Shown here piece after piece: positions 1 to 9,292 of a stretch of DNA of 35,770 nucleotides (position 1 is the first letter of the stretch; each line of letters opens with the position of its first letter). Source of the DNA: Chara braunii (Eukaryota > Streptophyta > Charophyceae > Charales > Characeae); NCBI GenBank assembly GCA_003427395.1, contig BFEA01000336.1, forward strand, positions 222,876 through 258,645. Direction: 5' to 3'. Under the pieces are notes generated by a model. That model was not told where the DNA came from. It searched no databases and saw only the letters and a list, made by a program, of their open reading frames with translations. Both the position numbers and the translations under genes were made by a program.

Positions 1-16
1 TGAAGACATCGCTACG

Positions 17-18
<2 letters not shown>

Positions 19-72
<54 letters not shown>
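19..72. repeat. (GA)n microsatellite
   Basis: About 27 perfect GA dinucleotides. Long Ser-Leu or Arg-Glu open frames across it on either strand are artefacts of the repeat. Confidence 0.97.
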
Positions 73-75
<3 letters not shown>

Positions 76-255
76 GTGATACAAGTTTGGTTGTCACGTA
101 CCTTTGAAGTGTGCCATGCAGTCCCACAAGGAAGAAGGAGGTGGCCATAGCCGCGGAGCTCCACCACAGAGTTACGAAGAGGGTGAAAGGGAGGACGGAG
201 GCGGAGACCAAGCAGAGTGAAGGAAGCCATAGCCGAGGAGGCGAAAAGATAGACG

Positions 256-283
<28 letters not shown>
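256..283. repeat. Poly(A) run, 28 bp
   Basis: Uninterrupted A homopolymer followed by a short GA-rich stretch. No flanking target duplication was found, so it cannot be assigned to a retroposed tail. Confidence 0.9.
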
Positions 284-286
<3 letters not shown>

Positions 287-379
287 AGAGAGAAAGAAGA
301 CAGTCGTAGTGAAGAAAAAGGAGGCGAGGAAGGAGAAGGGTGGTGCGGAAAGAGAAGCCGACAGCCATAGCTGACCGGA

Positions 380-569
380 CGTTGACCGAGAGAGTTGACC
401 GGGCGTTGACCGGGCGTTGACCGGGCGTTGACCGGGCGTTGACCGGGCGTTGACCGGACGTTGACCGGGGTTGACAGGCGTTGACCGGGAGTTGACCGAG
501 GGTTGACTGTAGTGCTGACCAAGCGTTGACCAAGGCGTTGACCAAGACTGTTGACCACGAGTTTGACCA
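380..569 (+). repeat. TTGAC minisatellite (W-box-like array)
   Basis: An 11-bp unit, roughly CGTTGACCGGG, is repeated and decays rightward. I count 16 copies of TTGAC in about 190 bp; 14 are TTGACC and one TTGACT, so 15 fit the WRKY W-box core TTGAC[C/T]. It lies about 600 bp upstream of the gag start of the first retroelement, within its leader or LTR. A promoter role is inference; the array could equally be an ordinary minisatellite. Confidence 0.85.
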
Positions 570-1169
570 AGCTGGAGCCGGTATAATCTCGCCAAGCCTT
601 CAGCCTATCCCCTCGCCCTATGGATGAGCACACACCCTGTGCTACTTGTTGAGTCAAGTTTGTCTGTCTCTTCTTTCTGCATCGAGTCTCTTCTGTCCAG
701 GTGATAGGAACTCTATGGATGAAGGATAGGGCCTTGTTGACCAAACCCACACGGGCTGAGTAGGGCTAAAGACAGTGTCTGACGACTCGACTGTCCAGGA
801 CACGAACCCTCCCAAGGACCAGTACTGACCGGCGGGCTGCTCGGTGTGGCACGCTAGGCCCAAAATCCGAGCTGTGGTCTGCACAACAGGCCGTCTACGT
901 CTTGAGAGGACTTGCTGATCGCGTCGTCCTGTTTGCGACGTTAAAGAATTCCTGAGGAGTTATGGGGGATCTCCTTAAATGCCTCCTGATCAGCAGTGAA
1001 GTCCTGTAGTGACGGCCATAGTTTAGGTCTAGGCTAGTGACCCTAGTTGACAAAATCTTGTCCAAGATTCTGTGGTCCTTTAGAATCGAGTCAGTAGGTT
1101 TGTTAGTCAGGGGGAGTAGAGTCTTAGTGGTGAGGAATGGAACCATTGTCTAGTTGTGCACCTATCACC
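570..1169 (+). other. Untranslated leader upstream of first gag
   Basis: No coding region is visible. A stretch near 935-955 (core GCGACGTTAAAGAATTCCTG) nearly matches the leader of the third retroelement near 23377-23397, showing that both belong to related leaders. No primer-binding site of the TGGTATCGGAG type is seen here, so the 5' LTR probably lies outside the window or is lost. Confidence 0.5.
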
Positions 1170-2885
1170 ATGGTTGACACCCGTAGTGGGAAGAGTACTG
1201 CCCCTCAATCCGAGGCCGAGCAGGCCCGGATCGCCGCCACTTTGAGAGAGAGAAAAAAGAAGAAAGAGCTCCTTAGGCAGGCGAAGATGAAGGCCATTGA
1301 GGAGGAGCAGGCGGTGAAGAAGAAGAAGTTGGAGGAGGAGCTGAGAAGACTTCAACAAGAGGAGGAGAAGAAGAAGGTTGCTGAAGAAGAAGTGGCAGCC
1401 GAAGAGGAGGAAGAGGAAGAAGAACCCCTCGAAAGGAGGTGTACGGGGGGAAGAGGGGAAAGCGGTGGCACGAAGGAGGAAGATCCGTGGATTGACAAAA
1501 AGATTAGTGAGTGGGTAGCGAATTTAAGTTTGGGAGAAGAAAAGGAGGTGATGTTATATGTTACGCAGGAAGAGAAGGATGCTGTAGTTAGGGAATTTGA
1601 GGCAATGACCAATCCCTTGGACCGCCAGGCGCTAGAGAATGAAAAGAAGCTAGAGTGGAAACTGCGTCTGGCAAGGGAGAAGAAAAGGAGGGAGGAAGCC
1701 AGCCGGATGGCAAAGGAGATGGAGAAGGTGCATTCCTGTAGGAGGGAAGTAGAAGCCCGACAGGATATTCAGGCTAAGTTGGATAAGATTCTGAGTAGCA
1801 TAGAGATTTTGGGTCAGGCTTGGACCGAGCAGCAATTAACCAGCCAGGGCCAAGATATGGCCCTGCACTCTGTTCGATTGGGTTTTCGAGACTTCGCGCG
1901 CGATATTGTGACTCATATGGGGTCACAGTTCCAAAGACTGAAAGAGGGTGCAGAAAAATACTGCACCGGCGCCTTGGAAGGCGCTAAAGCTATAGCCGCC
2001 GCTGAGACTGAGGCTAGACCCCGCAAGGAACCGGTAAAGCTAAAGTTCCGAGACGCGTATGGCGGAACGCACGAAGAGAATTTCGATAATTGGGAGGCTA
2101 GCGTGAATAGTTATGTCTACCTACAACACATTGTGCAGAACGAACAAGTCTTAGTAGCCTTCCATGCCCTGAAGGATGAAGCGGCTAGCTTTGCCAGATC
2201 CCTCGCGTGTGCGGCCAGTTGTGAGAACAACATGGTCGCATACTCCAAAGTCACCACCCTCCCTCAGTTCCTCAAGCTCCTCAGGGAGCGATTTGCTGAT
2301 CTCAAAAGGGGCGTTAAGGCCTCTGATAAACTCCAAACTATCCACTCACGACAGTGGAGGAGTGCGCGAGCACTCAAAGCGGATATGGACGAGCTACTAG
2401 CCGTCCCGGACCATGGGGTCACTGAGGCCCAAATGGTCCAACTTTTCTATCGTGCCATGCCAGAGCCCTTACGAGGGCATTTCTTTGACAAAAGCCAACA
2501 GCCCACCATGACGTACGACGCATTGAGTAGAGAGGTGGTGCTGTACGAAGCAAAGTCCATGCCAGTGTCCACTTTCTGGCATAAGGGGAAAATGTGGAAA
2601 GGGCGTACCATCTCTAGCCACGTTAGGGCCAAAGATCATATGATCCTCACGTTAGAAGAAGGTGGTACTGAGTGGGGACTCGAGGAGGAGGACGGTGGCG
2701 TGGACCAGGGGAGGACCTATGCTGCTGTCGCGGCTGGAGGGAGGCCGCAAGGTAGAGGGGGCCAGGGCCAAAGGGGCCAGGCCTATGGTGGCCGAGGACA
2801 GGGCGCGCAGGGGGTTGGCAGCCAAAAGGGCCGTCAAGAGGGAGGTAGGGGTCAAGGTCCCCTGCCAAATCGTCAGGGTTCCTAG
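1170..2885 (+). pseudogene. gag: Ty3/gypsy gag (first element), capsid part
   Basis: This encodes the structural Gag polyprotein of a Ty3/gypsy retrotransposon, which would assemble cytoplasmic particles. The ATG at 1170 is chosen over the one at 1137 because it has a strong ACCATGG context and begins VDTRSGKST, recalled from Chara-type gags. Residues ~15-90 and ~150-215 are Lys/Glu-rich coiled coil. The capsid-like region with the usual W, F and L pattern (NWEASVNSYV, FLKLLRERF, LFYRAMPEPLRGHF) lies at ~315-470. The tail is Gly/Arg/Gln-rich. The frame stops at 2883-2885, before the zinc knuckle, which follows in frame 1, so a +1 shift separates the two. A disabling indel is likelier than programmed frameshifting, because other frameshifts and stops follow. 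Assignment as gag is firm; the clade is not. Confidence 0.85.
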
Positions 2886-3119
2886 TCGGTCGCCACAGCG
2901 ACGAGGTGGAGGATCACCTCAAAGGAGAGGAGGATGGCACCCAAGCTTGCCACAGGGCAGGCCATGGGAAGATTTGGGCCTGGATCACAGAGTCTGGCAG
3001 CAACGTGTGGATCAGGGTCAGTGCATCTACTGCGGTGACCCGGCCCACATAATTAAATATTGTCCTAAGTATAGACAGGCCCGATGGGCTGCCCACGAGT
3101 CAAAAGGCAGCCGCCGATA
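2886..3119 (+). pseudogene. gag: Gag nucleocapsid fragment with zinc knuckle
   Basis: This is the C-terminal nucleocapsid part of the same gag, now in frame 1. It holds a CCHC zinc knuckle (CIYCGDPAHIIKYC, C-x2-C-x4-H-x4-C) at 3022-3063, which binds the element's RNA. Just before it is a basic, repeated SPQRRGGGSPQRRGG segment. The frame ends at 3118-3120, while frame 2 continues the sequence (GATGPTTR, then MSARKEEIPTPHEPSAEV) up to the transposon inserted at 3227. There is thus a second frameshift near 3117. Confidence 0.8.
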
Positions 3120-3405
3120 GGGGTGCAACTGGCCCTACTACTAGGTTATGTGGGGAAATGAGTGCACGCAAAGAGGAAATTCCCACACCACATGAGCCTT
3201 CGGCGGAGGTTGCAGGCCAGTGCCTACAGTCTTCCCCCGAACAAAACACACGTGCGTTGTATTCATACGTAGTGCGTTGTATTCGTATACAACGCACGTG
3301 CGTAATGCTACAGATTTTAGGCACTAACTTCCGAAAAGCCCCCCCCCCGAAAAAATCCAGTATATGTCAATACCTTTGCATGAATCGAGAAATGGTCAAA
3401 AGCAG

Positions 3406-3433
3406 AAAAAAAAAAAAAAAAAAAAAAAAAAAA
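3406..3433. repeat. Poly(A) run inside the TIR transposon
   Basis: 28 consecutive A residues. Confidence 0.9.
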
Positions 3434-3747
3434 CACAGAGCCCGATACCAGGGCTCTCTCCACTACTCACCAAATATTAAAAACGTAAAAAAATAAAAAA
3501 ATCTGAATGAATATTTTACCAGAAAATGACACATGCATCACCACATTTTTTTGTCTATTGTGCATGTGGAGAGCAGTGGAGCAAGGGCCCAACTGTACGT
3601 ACCAATAGGAAAGTCGGCCACGCTACTTGTTGAGAGTTACATTTGAACAGTCATGCAGTCTTGGATCCCCATCTTGGCCTAGCGAGCGAGAGAGAGAGGG
3701 GGCACAACACTCTGAATATGAGTGTGGCACTGCAGACGGGCACGCGC

Positions 3748-3754
<7 letters not shown>

Positions 3755-3812
<58 letters not shown>
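3755..3812. repeat. (AG)n microsatellite inside the TIR transposon
   Basis: About 29 AG units. Its translations on both strands are repeat artefacts. Confidence 0.97.
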
Positions 3813-3813
<1 letters not shown>

Positions 3814-4049
3814 AGGAGCACTGCAGGGCATGCATTTTTGAAAATGAGCAAGACATTCTGTATGTTCTATTTGAATAGAACACCCATGTGTTCAAATAGA
3901 ACACACGTGTGTTCTATTCGAGCAGAACATACGTGCGTACTATTTGAATGTGCGCACTATTTGGATTTCAGGGGGCAACTTCAAGAAATCAACTTTTCCA
4001 GGGAAAGTTGAATAGTACAAACGTGCGTTTTGTTCGGGGGAACACTGTA

Positions 4050-4849
4050 GTTAGCTGTCCAGAGACTGCTCGTGTCAGTGTCTCTCAAGGCACTTCCCTC
4101 ACAGGCGTGGCAAAAGAGTTGAAGGAGCGGATGCCTGTCTGGGCCAAAATGAAGAAGGAAAGCAAAGGACAGCTAGTTTTAGTTGACGTAGAAATTTTTA
4201 GGAGTAGGGTAGGGGTCCTTATAGATTCAGGGGCCACCCGCAGTTATATTAGCCGTAAAGTGTTGAAGAAGCTAAGGCTAGGGTTGAAGGTCCAGAAGTT
4301 GGAAGACCCCATAGTTAGTGTCCTCGCGGACAACCGCACTATGCGAGTTGAGGACTACGTAGAGGGAGTCCGGGCGTATTTTCGCCTAGAGAAAGATGGG
4401 AAGGTGGAGAAAGTTCTCCATTCCCTGACTCTCCTCATTTAGGATGACCTTCCTTTCGATGTAGTCCTAGGTATGGATTGGGGAGAGGCAGCAGGAGCCA
4501 CACTTCATCTGAGAAAGCATGAGTGTAGGCTCCCTAGTCCGTCAGGCGAGGTCAAGACTGCCCGTCCGTTCCATGTGTCAGGTGTGGACAACACCTTGGC
4601 ACACTGCTGTCTCAGTGCTCCCGCGTTCGCGCGACTAGTTAAGAAGGAGCAATTAGAGGAGCAGGTCTTTGTAGCGTATGTGAGACCTGTCACTGAGCCT
4701 AAGGAGGAGAAGCCCATAGACCCAGCTATTGCCAAGCTGCTGGAAGAATTTAAAGATTTGACAGAGTCGCCGACAGGAGTAGTGCCGCGACCAATCCAGA
4801 ACAAAATAAAGAGCCTGGCAGTAGGACTCCTAAGGGAGCAATTTACAGA
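4050..4849 (+). pseudogene. pro: Ty3/gypsy protease and PR-RT linker (first element)
   Basis: Retropepsin-like aspartic protease that would cleave the Gag-Pol polyprotein. The active-site motif LIDSGATRSYIS is present, with Asp codon 4224-4226. A conserved second part, DDLPFDVVLGMDW, follows an in-frame TAG at 4440-4442. The linker reads on to a weakened ESPTGVV..RP motif near 4765-4795, which in sibling elements precedes the RT. The domain resumes immediately right of the transposon at 4047. Frame 3 is lost to a frameshift by about 4850, where the RT continues in frame 2. Confidence 0.8.
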
Positions 4850-5283
4850 ATGTCCCCCAGAGAGGAGCTGCGCAAGCAGTTGGACGAGCTCCTCGAAAAG
4901 GGTTGGATTAGGCCCAGTTCATCTCCTTTTGGAGCACCAGTTTTGTTTGTCCCCAAAAAGGAAGGAGAGCTAAGGATGTGTATAGTCTATAGGGTCTAAA
5001 TGCAATCACAGTTAAGAATGTTGAACCACTGCCCAGGATAGACGATCTCTTAGATCGGGTGTAGGGTTGCAGATATTTTTCGAAGATTGATTTGAAGTCC
5101 GGATATCATCAAATAGAGGTCCATCCTGATGACCAATACAAGACTGCGTTCCGGAATCGATGTGGGCATTGTGAGTTCATAGTGATGCCCTTTGGACGGA
5201 CCAATGCTCCAGCTACATTTCAACGATGTATGAATGATTTGTTTAGGTCTTGGTTAGATAGATTCGTCGTAGTTTACTTAGGC
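4850..5283 (+). pseudogene. pol: Reverse transcriptase, 5' part, truncated in the YLDD box
   Basis: RT fingers and palm of the first Ty3/gypsy element. Frame 2 gives [20 protein letters not shown] and [17 protein letters not shown] up to a TAA at 4997-4999; a 1-nt shift then leads to frame 1 with [24 protein letters not shown] at 5062-5064 stands where sibling elements have Gln (DRVQG). The frame then gives [16 protein letters not shown] and FVVVYL. The catalytic YLDD is broken: after YL the sequence reads Gly-Ala-stop and all homology ends. The remaining RT, RNase H and integrase appear on the opposite strand at 8495-6296. Confidence 0.85.
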
Positions 5284-5995
5284 GCCTAGATCTGAACTGC
5301 TATTTCAAGTTTTAATCCATGTTACCAATGGTCTGGAGATCGGACGTCTCCCCCGGATGTAAGGTACCCCCGTCGTCCGGATTTTCGAACGATGACTTTT
5401 TGGCACTTAAAAAAAAAAAAAAAAAAAAAAATTATGACAGTGTTGCGCATGCCATAGAGACCCCCCATAAAAAAATTCAGAATTTTATGAGCATTTGGTG
5501 ATAGGGTGCTATTTATTTTTATCTTTTTTTCTACTGGCTCAAATGAGCCAAAATTTTGGTGGCATACACCTTATGCAAGGTAGAAGCCACATGATTTTTT
5601 TTTTTTGCGCTCGGTCGGACATCCCTCGTCCGGTCCGACGTCCGGTTGGACATCCCGCATGGCTCACACAGGGGGGTCCCGGACGTCCGATAAAACAACC
5701 TAGGACAAGTCGCTATGGCAGCACTTCCGAATGGCTCACATAGGAATGAATGAATGGCTGGGCGTTGCCCTTTGATTTATACTTCTGCAGCTCGTTGGTC
5801 TGGCCCTTTCCCATGCCCGTAGTGCACACAGTCCCATGCGGTACTTGCTTGACTGGACTAGGACTGACTGGGACTGGGACTGCTGACTCAGCACGGGTAG
5901 ACTCCACCACTTGCCCACTTGCCTCAGCCTAAACATGGGCAACTTCGAAAGGCCACTACTCGGACCTTCCGGAAGGTTGTAGACTTGGCCTTTCG
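5284..5995. other. Non-coding junction sequence between the two half-elements
   Basis: I see no gene. The stretch has a 23-bp poly(A) run (5409-5431), a T run (5597-5606) and GC-rich GTCCG/CGGAC motifs: ATCGGACGTC near 5340 recurs inverted near 5684-5694. The right part is probably LTR sequence of the minus-strand element, but its end is not resolved. Confidence 0.4.
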
Positions 5996-6284
5996 ATACT
6001 GTAGCTGCTACGACCTTGACCTTTCTGGACTGTAGCAGCTACGACCTTGACCTTTCGGGAGAACTACAGCTACGACTTCTAGACCCTGCTAGGACTCCTA
6101 CCCGACAGGTCTACGGATCGAACCCCTATTGTCTACAGACCCTACGACAGTCTACCAACTGTTACAATACACAGGTCACGGGTTCAACTCTAGGGGTCGA
6201 CACAAATACTCTACACAAGTAAGGTGAGGACTAGGGATCGAGCCCTGGGATCTGCATCGGTGCGAACTGGTGAATACCGTTGCA
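5996..6284 (-). repeat. Part of 3' LTR of the minus-strand half-element
   Basis: Read on the minus strand, the LTR begins TGCAACGG at 6284, directly after a polypurine tract. It holds a 31-bp tandem unit (5998-6028, 6029-6059; core GTAGCWGCTACGACCTTGAC) with degenerate copies on both sides. Three motifs like GGATCGAACCC occur between 6114 and 6247. The far LTR boundary and a partner LTR were not found. Confidence 0.5.
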
Positions 6285-6298
6285 CTCCCGCCGGCCTA
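6285..6298 (-). other. Polypurine tract (minus-strand half-element)
   Basis: The minus strand reads AGGCCGGCGGGAG followed by TG, the usual arrangement for priming plus-strand DNA. The related element at 13482-20040 has GGCCGGCGAGAG at the same place. Confidence 0.65.
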
Positions 6299-6981
6299 AA
6301 TTCGAGGTCCTCCGAGAATAACTCTGTCCAAGGCAGGACCTTTTCCTTTCTTATCTCTCTCGTAGGCTCTAACTATGTCGGGAACTGTCTCTAGAAGTTC
6401 TACTCTAGTGAACCAGCGGTCGTCCTCCGGTTCCTGATAAGCAAACCGGACCTTATACTGCTTCTGTGGACGGCCTCTACCTCCTGTTCTGAACACATCT
6501 TCACCTACAATGCCGTCAATGTCGTATCTTTCGTCCATGTTTGGAGGGATCATGGACCGTCTAGATAGAAACTGTTGACTTGTGACACACGACATCAACT
6601 TTGATGCGTGAAACACAGGGTAGGTATGGAGGTGTGCTGGTATCTCTATTGTGAAAGGCCCATCCTCTCCGCCCTTTTTTTCTATACTGGCCACGGTCCT
6701 CTGTACGCAGGCAGTAACTTCTGCGAGATGTTTTCCTCAGGAGCAAACTCTTTGGACTTGACCCATACTAAGTCTCCTACTTGACACTGTGATGGGCGAC
6801 AATGCTTATTAGCCTGCTCTATCATCCGGTGTTGGGCCTTCCTGAGGTTCTCAACAACCGGGCGGTAGCCTGTGAATCTGATCGCGGTTAAGTCCTTCGA
6901 ACGGTCTACGCGGTCTAAAGGACCTGTGCAACTCATTGGGAGTGCGACAGGTGGACAGGTGCACGCAGTTATTGTACGCAT
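6296..6981 (-). pseudogene. pol: Integrase C-terminus and chromodomain-like tail
   Basis: C-terminal part of Pol. The first frame (to 6682) holds the GPY/F-type module: QVGDLVWVKSKEF, ENISQKLLPAYRGPWPV. A frameshift leads to the second frame (6694-6296) with IEIPAHLHTYPVFHASKL and then a chromodomain-like end: YDIDGIVGEDVF, RGRPQKQYKVRFAYQEPEDD, RWFTRVELLE. In chromoviruses this tail directs integration to particular chromatin. The second aromatic of the usual W-x-GY segment is replaced (RFAYQEP). It ends at a stop at 6296-6298, touching the polypurine tract, a compact arrangement shared with the sibling element. Confidence 0.8.
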
Positions 6982-7680
6982 TGGCTACCTTGGGTAACAT
7001 CTCGTCTCAGTTAATCTGATCAGGTCTAATATACATGCGTAGAACTTGCTGCAGGATCTTGTTCATTTGCTCAGTCTGACCGTTAGCCTCTGGATGGCGG
7101 CCAGACGACATCAACAACTTGGATCCATAGACTTTCATCAGCTACTGCCAGTTCTGGCTAGTGAAGCGACTATCTCTATCGCTGACTATAGACAACGGGA
7201 CTCCATGCTCACTAACCCAAAAGTCAAAAAACTTCTGAATCACTAACTCTGTATGGGCCTCTATAGGCAAAGGGACAAAAACAACATACTTGCTAAATCT
7301 ATCTACTATAACCATGACTTGGCTCTTGTCATGCCTACTCTTGACCTGAGTATCCATAAAGTCAATGGACACAGAGTCCCCAGGTTGGTCAGGAATAGGC
7401 AAGGGTCTGAGAAGACCTGGAGGGGCACGCTTATTACTTTTGTTTCTTTGGCAGACTTTACAACTACGGACATACTCTATGCAGTCATTCTTCATTCCTG
7501 GCCATGTGTACGCGTGCATCAGATTGGCTAGAGTCGTTTGCCACCCGAAATGTCCCTCGGTGTCGTGTCATTCCCCTAGGATTAGGCTACGGATCTCCTC
7601 ACTGTTGGGAATGCATAGACGGTTTACTACATTAGTCTTCTCAAACAATAACCCCTCTGTAGTGCGGTAATCTGGTTCAG
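6982..7680 (-). pseudogene. pol: Integrase core (minus-strand half-element)
   Basis: DDE integrase of a Ty3/gypsy element, which would insert the cDNA. The HHCC zinc-binding domain is readable (HDTEGHFGW, then CKVCQRNKSNKR). The catalytic residues are all visible: Asp in SIDFMD, Asp in IVSDRDSRFTS and Glu in PEANGQTEQMNK. Stops interrupt it: TGA at 7568-7570 replaces the Cys of GECHD, TAG at 7142-7144 replaces a Gln, and TGA at 7007-7009 replaces a Trp (compare QIDWDEHLP in the sibling). Frameshifts follow below 7000. Confidence 0.85.
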
Positions 7681-7689
7681 TCTCTGGGG

Positions 7690-8230
7690 CCTGCGCCTAT
7701 GCCTCTCTAACTTTCTCTTGCAGGTCATTCCCTATGTCCAAATATTGAACTATAGCTCCAAAGTAGTCTAATCTCCTACTCAGAGCATCCGCAACTACAT
7801 TGTACTTGCCCTTAACTGGTTTGAGCTCAAAGTCGTATTGGTCTATCTCAGTGGCCCACCTAGTCAACTTAGGTGTCATTTTAGCCTGTCTTCAGCCATC
7901 TAAGCGTCTCATGGTCTGAATACACCTTGAAGTGCCTCCCAAGCAGGTAATCCAATGCTCTAAGGCCTGCCTGAGAGCGTAGAGTTCTCTCTCGTATGTC
8001 GAGGTAGCGACTTTCTCTGAGGGCATCCTCGCTGACATGAACTCTACGGGCCTATAGCCATTGCCGTCGTCCTGCTGTAACACGACGCCTATACCATACT
8101 GACTCGCATCTATGGTGGCAAGGACGGATCTGCTACTTTGAGGACAGGGTACTCTATCAATGCGCGCTTCAATTTCTTTAGCGCAGACGTGCAGTCTCTA
8201 TCCCACTGCCAGATTGCCTCTTTCTTAAGC
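7690..8230 (-). pseudogene. pol: RNase H domain (minus-strand half-element)
   Basis: RNase H that would degrade the RNA of RNA-DNA hybrids during reverse transcription. Motifs: IDASQYGIGVVLQQ (first Asp), STYERELYALRQALEHW (Glu), FKVYSDHETLRWLK (Asp) and NVVADALSRRLDYF (last Asp). The motifs lie in different frames; frameshifts fall near 8225, 8110, 7950 and 7885. A TAG ends one segment at about 7695. Confidence 0.8.
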
Positions 8231-8495
8231 AAACTGCGAAGGGGAGCGGCGATAGTTGAGAAGTTTTCTCACGAACTTCCTATAGTAGTTAGCTAGGCCT
8301 AGGAACGACCGCAACTCTGTCAATGTGCGGGGTGTCGGCCAATCTCTAATCGCCGCTATTTTGCTGTCCTCAGGCTTAATGCCATCTCCGTCTAACACAT
8401 GGCCCAAGTACAGGACTTGTGTCTTGGCCCATTCGCACTTCTTCGCGTTGACCTTGAAGTTAGCCTCTCTCAGCTCCTCCAAGACCTGCCTTGGT
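8225..8495 (-). pseudogene. pol: RT C-terminal part (thumb/connection), chimeric start
   Basis: Homology to Ty3/gypsy RT starts abruptly at RQVLEELREANFK (about 8491) and continues [49 protein letters not shown]. After that a frameshift gives a TAA at 8225-8227. The open frame extends upstream to 8707 through unrelated GC-rich sequence, so the first ~70 codons are not RT. The YLDD box and preceding palm are missing. Confidence 0.85.
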
Positions 8496-8653
8496 CTGAG
8501 CCCGGCGGCTAACATGGGCGTGGGCCGGTTGTGCTCTGCGGTAAGGCAGAGCACGGAGTCCGAGTGGACCAATGGAAGGTCCAATGGCGCACCCCCTCTT
8601 GTTGCCAATGCGGCTGCCAGCAGAGACCGATCCAGGAACAAACTGTACTCCGC

Positions 8654-8677
8654 GGAGGCCGGAACACCGCGCCCTCC
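8654..8677 (+). repeat. GC-rich palindromic cassette, copy 1
   Basis: GGAGGCCGGAACACCGCG followed by CCCTCC; the ends can pair. Near-identical copies lie at 9268-9292 (minus) and 33073-33097 (plus). Confidence 0.75.
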
Positions 8678-9267
8678 AGTAACATGTGCATTAAAGCATA
8701 GGCCCAAAGCCTACGACAAATTACATGCAATTGCGCGCGCGATACTTTTAGATTCCTTGCTGAAAGTTGTTAGGTGGGATGTGGATGTTCGACGTGTCGC
8801 AGATCGCAGCACATGACTTCTTGCTAGTAAAGTGACCCCTCCCACTCTTCTACGCATGGTGCAGAAGAGGGTAGGACGTGTAACCGCATCTGCGATTGTC
8901 TAGCCCATCAAGACGCGTGTCAGCCGAAACTTAAGCCGAATGCAACCCTCAAAACCATCGAGGGTCGTGTGCTTATGGGCACCACATAGTACATCGTCAT
9001 AGAATGCGCTCATGTTTTCACACATGATTACTTGTTATGACAACGCCCATGCCGCTGTGCTATTTACACTAAGTCTAGTATCGAGATAGTTATGGGACAA
9101 ATGGAAAAAAGGGACAAGGTGTGAGTTGTACTCAAAGATAAGATAATTGAGAAAAAGCATCACGTGGTTAGGCTGGTCGTCCCGGCGTAGGGTCACACTT
9201 AATACATCAATGCCCCAAGCAGTGTCTCGGCCCTCCGTGGTGTTTGATTTGGATGTTAGCCGATGTT

Positions 9268-9292
9268 GGAGGGCGCGGTGTCCCGGCCTTCC
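9268..9292 (-). repeat. GC-rich palindromic cassette, copy 2 (inverted)
   Basis: The minus strand reads GGAAGGCCGGGACACCGCG then CCCTCC. It is inverted with respect to the copy at 8654; a weaker copy (GTGTCTCGGCCCTCC) lies about 50 bp to the left. Confidence 0.75.

Larger units (their letters stand above)
3227..4047. mobile_element. TIR DNA transposon, TA target site (pogo/Tc1-mariner-like, nonautonomous)
   Basis: An 821-bp insertion is bounded by terminal inverted repeats starting CAGT[C/G]TTCCCCCGAAC and continuing AAAAC[A/G]CACGT, about 25 of 27 positions identical between ends. It is flanked by TA at 3225-3226 and 4048-4049. Removing the element plus one TA joins frame 2 on the left (ending ..EVAGQCL) to frame 3 on the right (VSCPETARVSV..) without a stop, which fits a precise insertion into gag-pro. 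It contains no transposase. It holds subterminal palindromes (arms 3272-3282/3287-3297 and 3864-3871/3874-3881, and a perfect 24-bp palindrome at 3895-3918), a poly(A) run and a GA microsatellite. CAGT ends with a TA duplication are known for pogo-like plant MITEs; the exact superfamily is inference. Confidence 0.85.
6285..8495 (-). mobile_element. 3' half of a Ty3/gypsy element, inverted relative to 1-5283
   Basis: From right to left this holds the RT C-terminus, RNase H, integrase, chromodomain-like tail and polypurine tract. The 5' half (gag, protease, RT palm) is absent on this strand. It starts at RQVLEELREANFK, only about 17-20 residues after the YL where the plus-strand half-element stops. 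Protein similarity to the element at 13482-20040 is high. Confidence 0.8.

Noticed and set aside
12-545. Long minus-strand ORF with Ser-Leu repeats
   Set aside because: It is a translation of GA and A runs and of the TTGACC array; no protein features.
2662-3120. Programmed +1 frameshift between gag and nucleocapsid
   Set aside because: The element has several other frameshifts and stops, and no slippery site or stimulatory structure was evident, so a simple indel is likelier.
5331-5700. Inserted element bounded by ATCGGACGTC inverted repeats
   Set aside because: Only about 10 bp match and no target duplication was found.
6100-6250. tRNA or SINE B-box-like motifs (GGATCGAACCC, GGGTTCAACTC, GGGATCGAGCCC)
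   Set aside because: No A box, anticodon arm or acceptor stem could be folded around them. They lie in LTR-like sequence.
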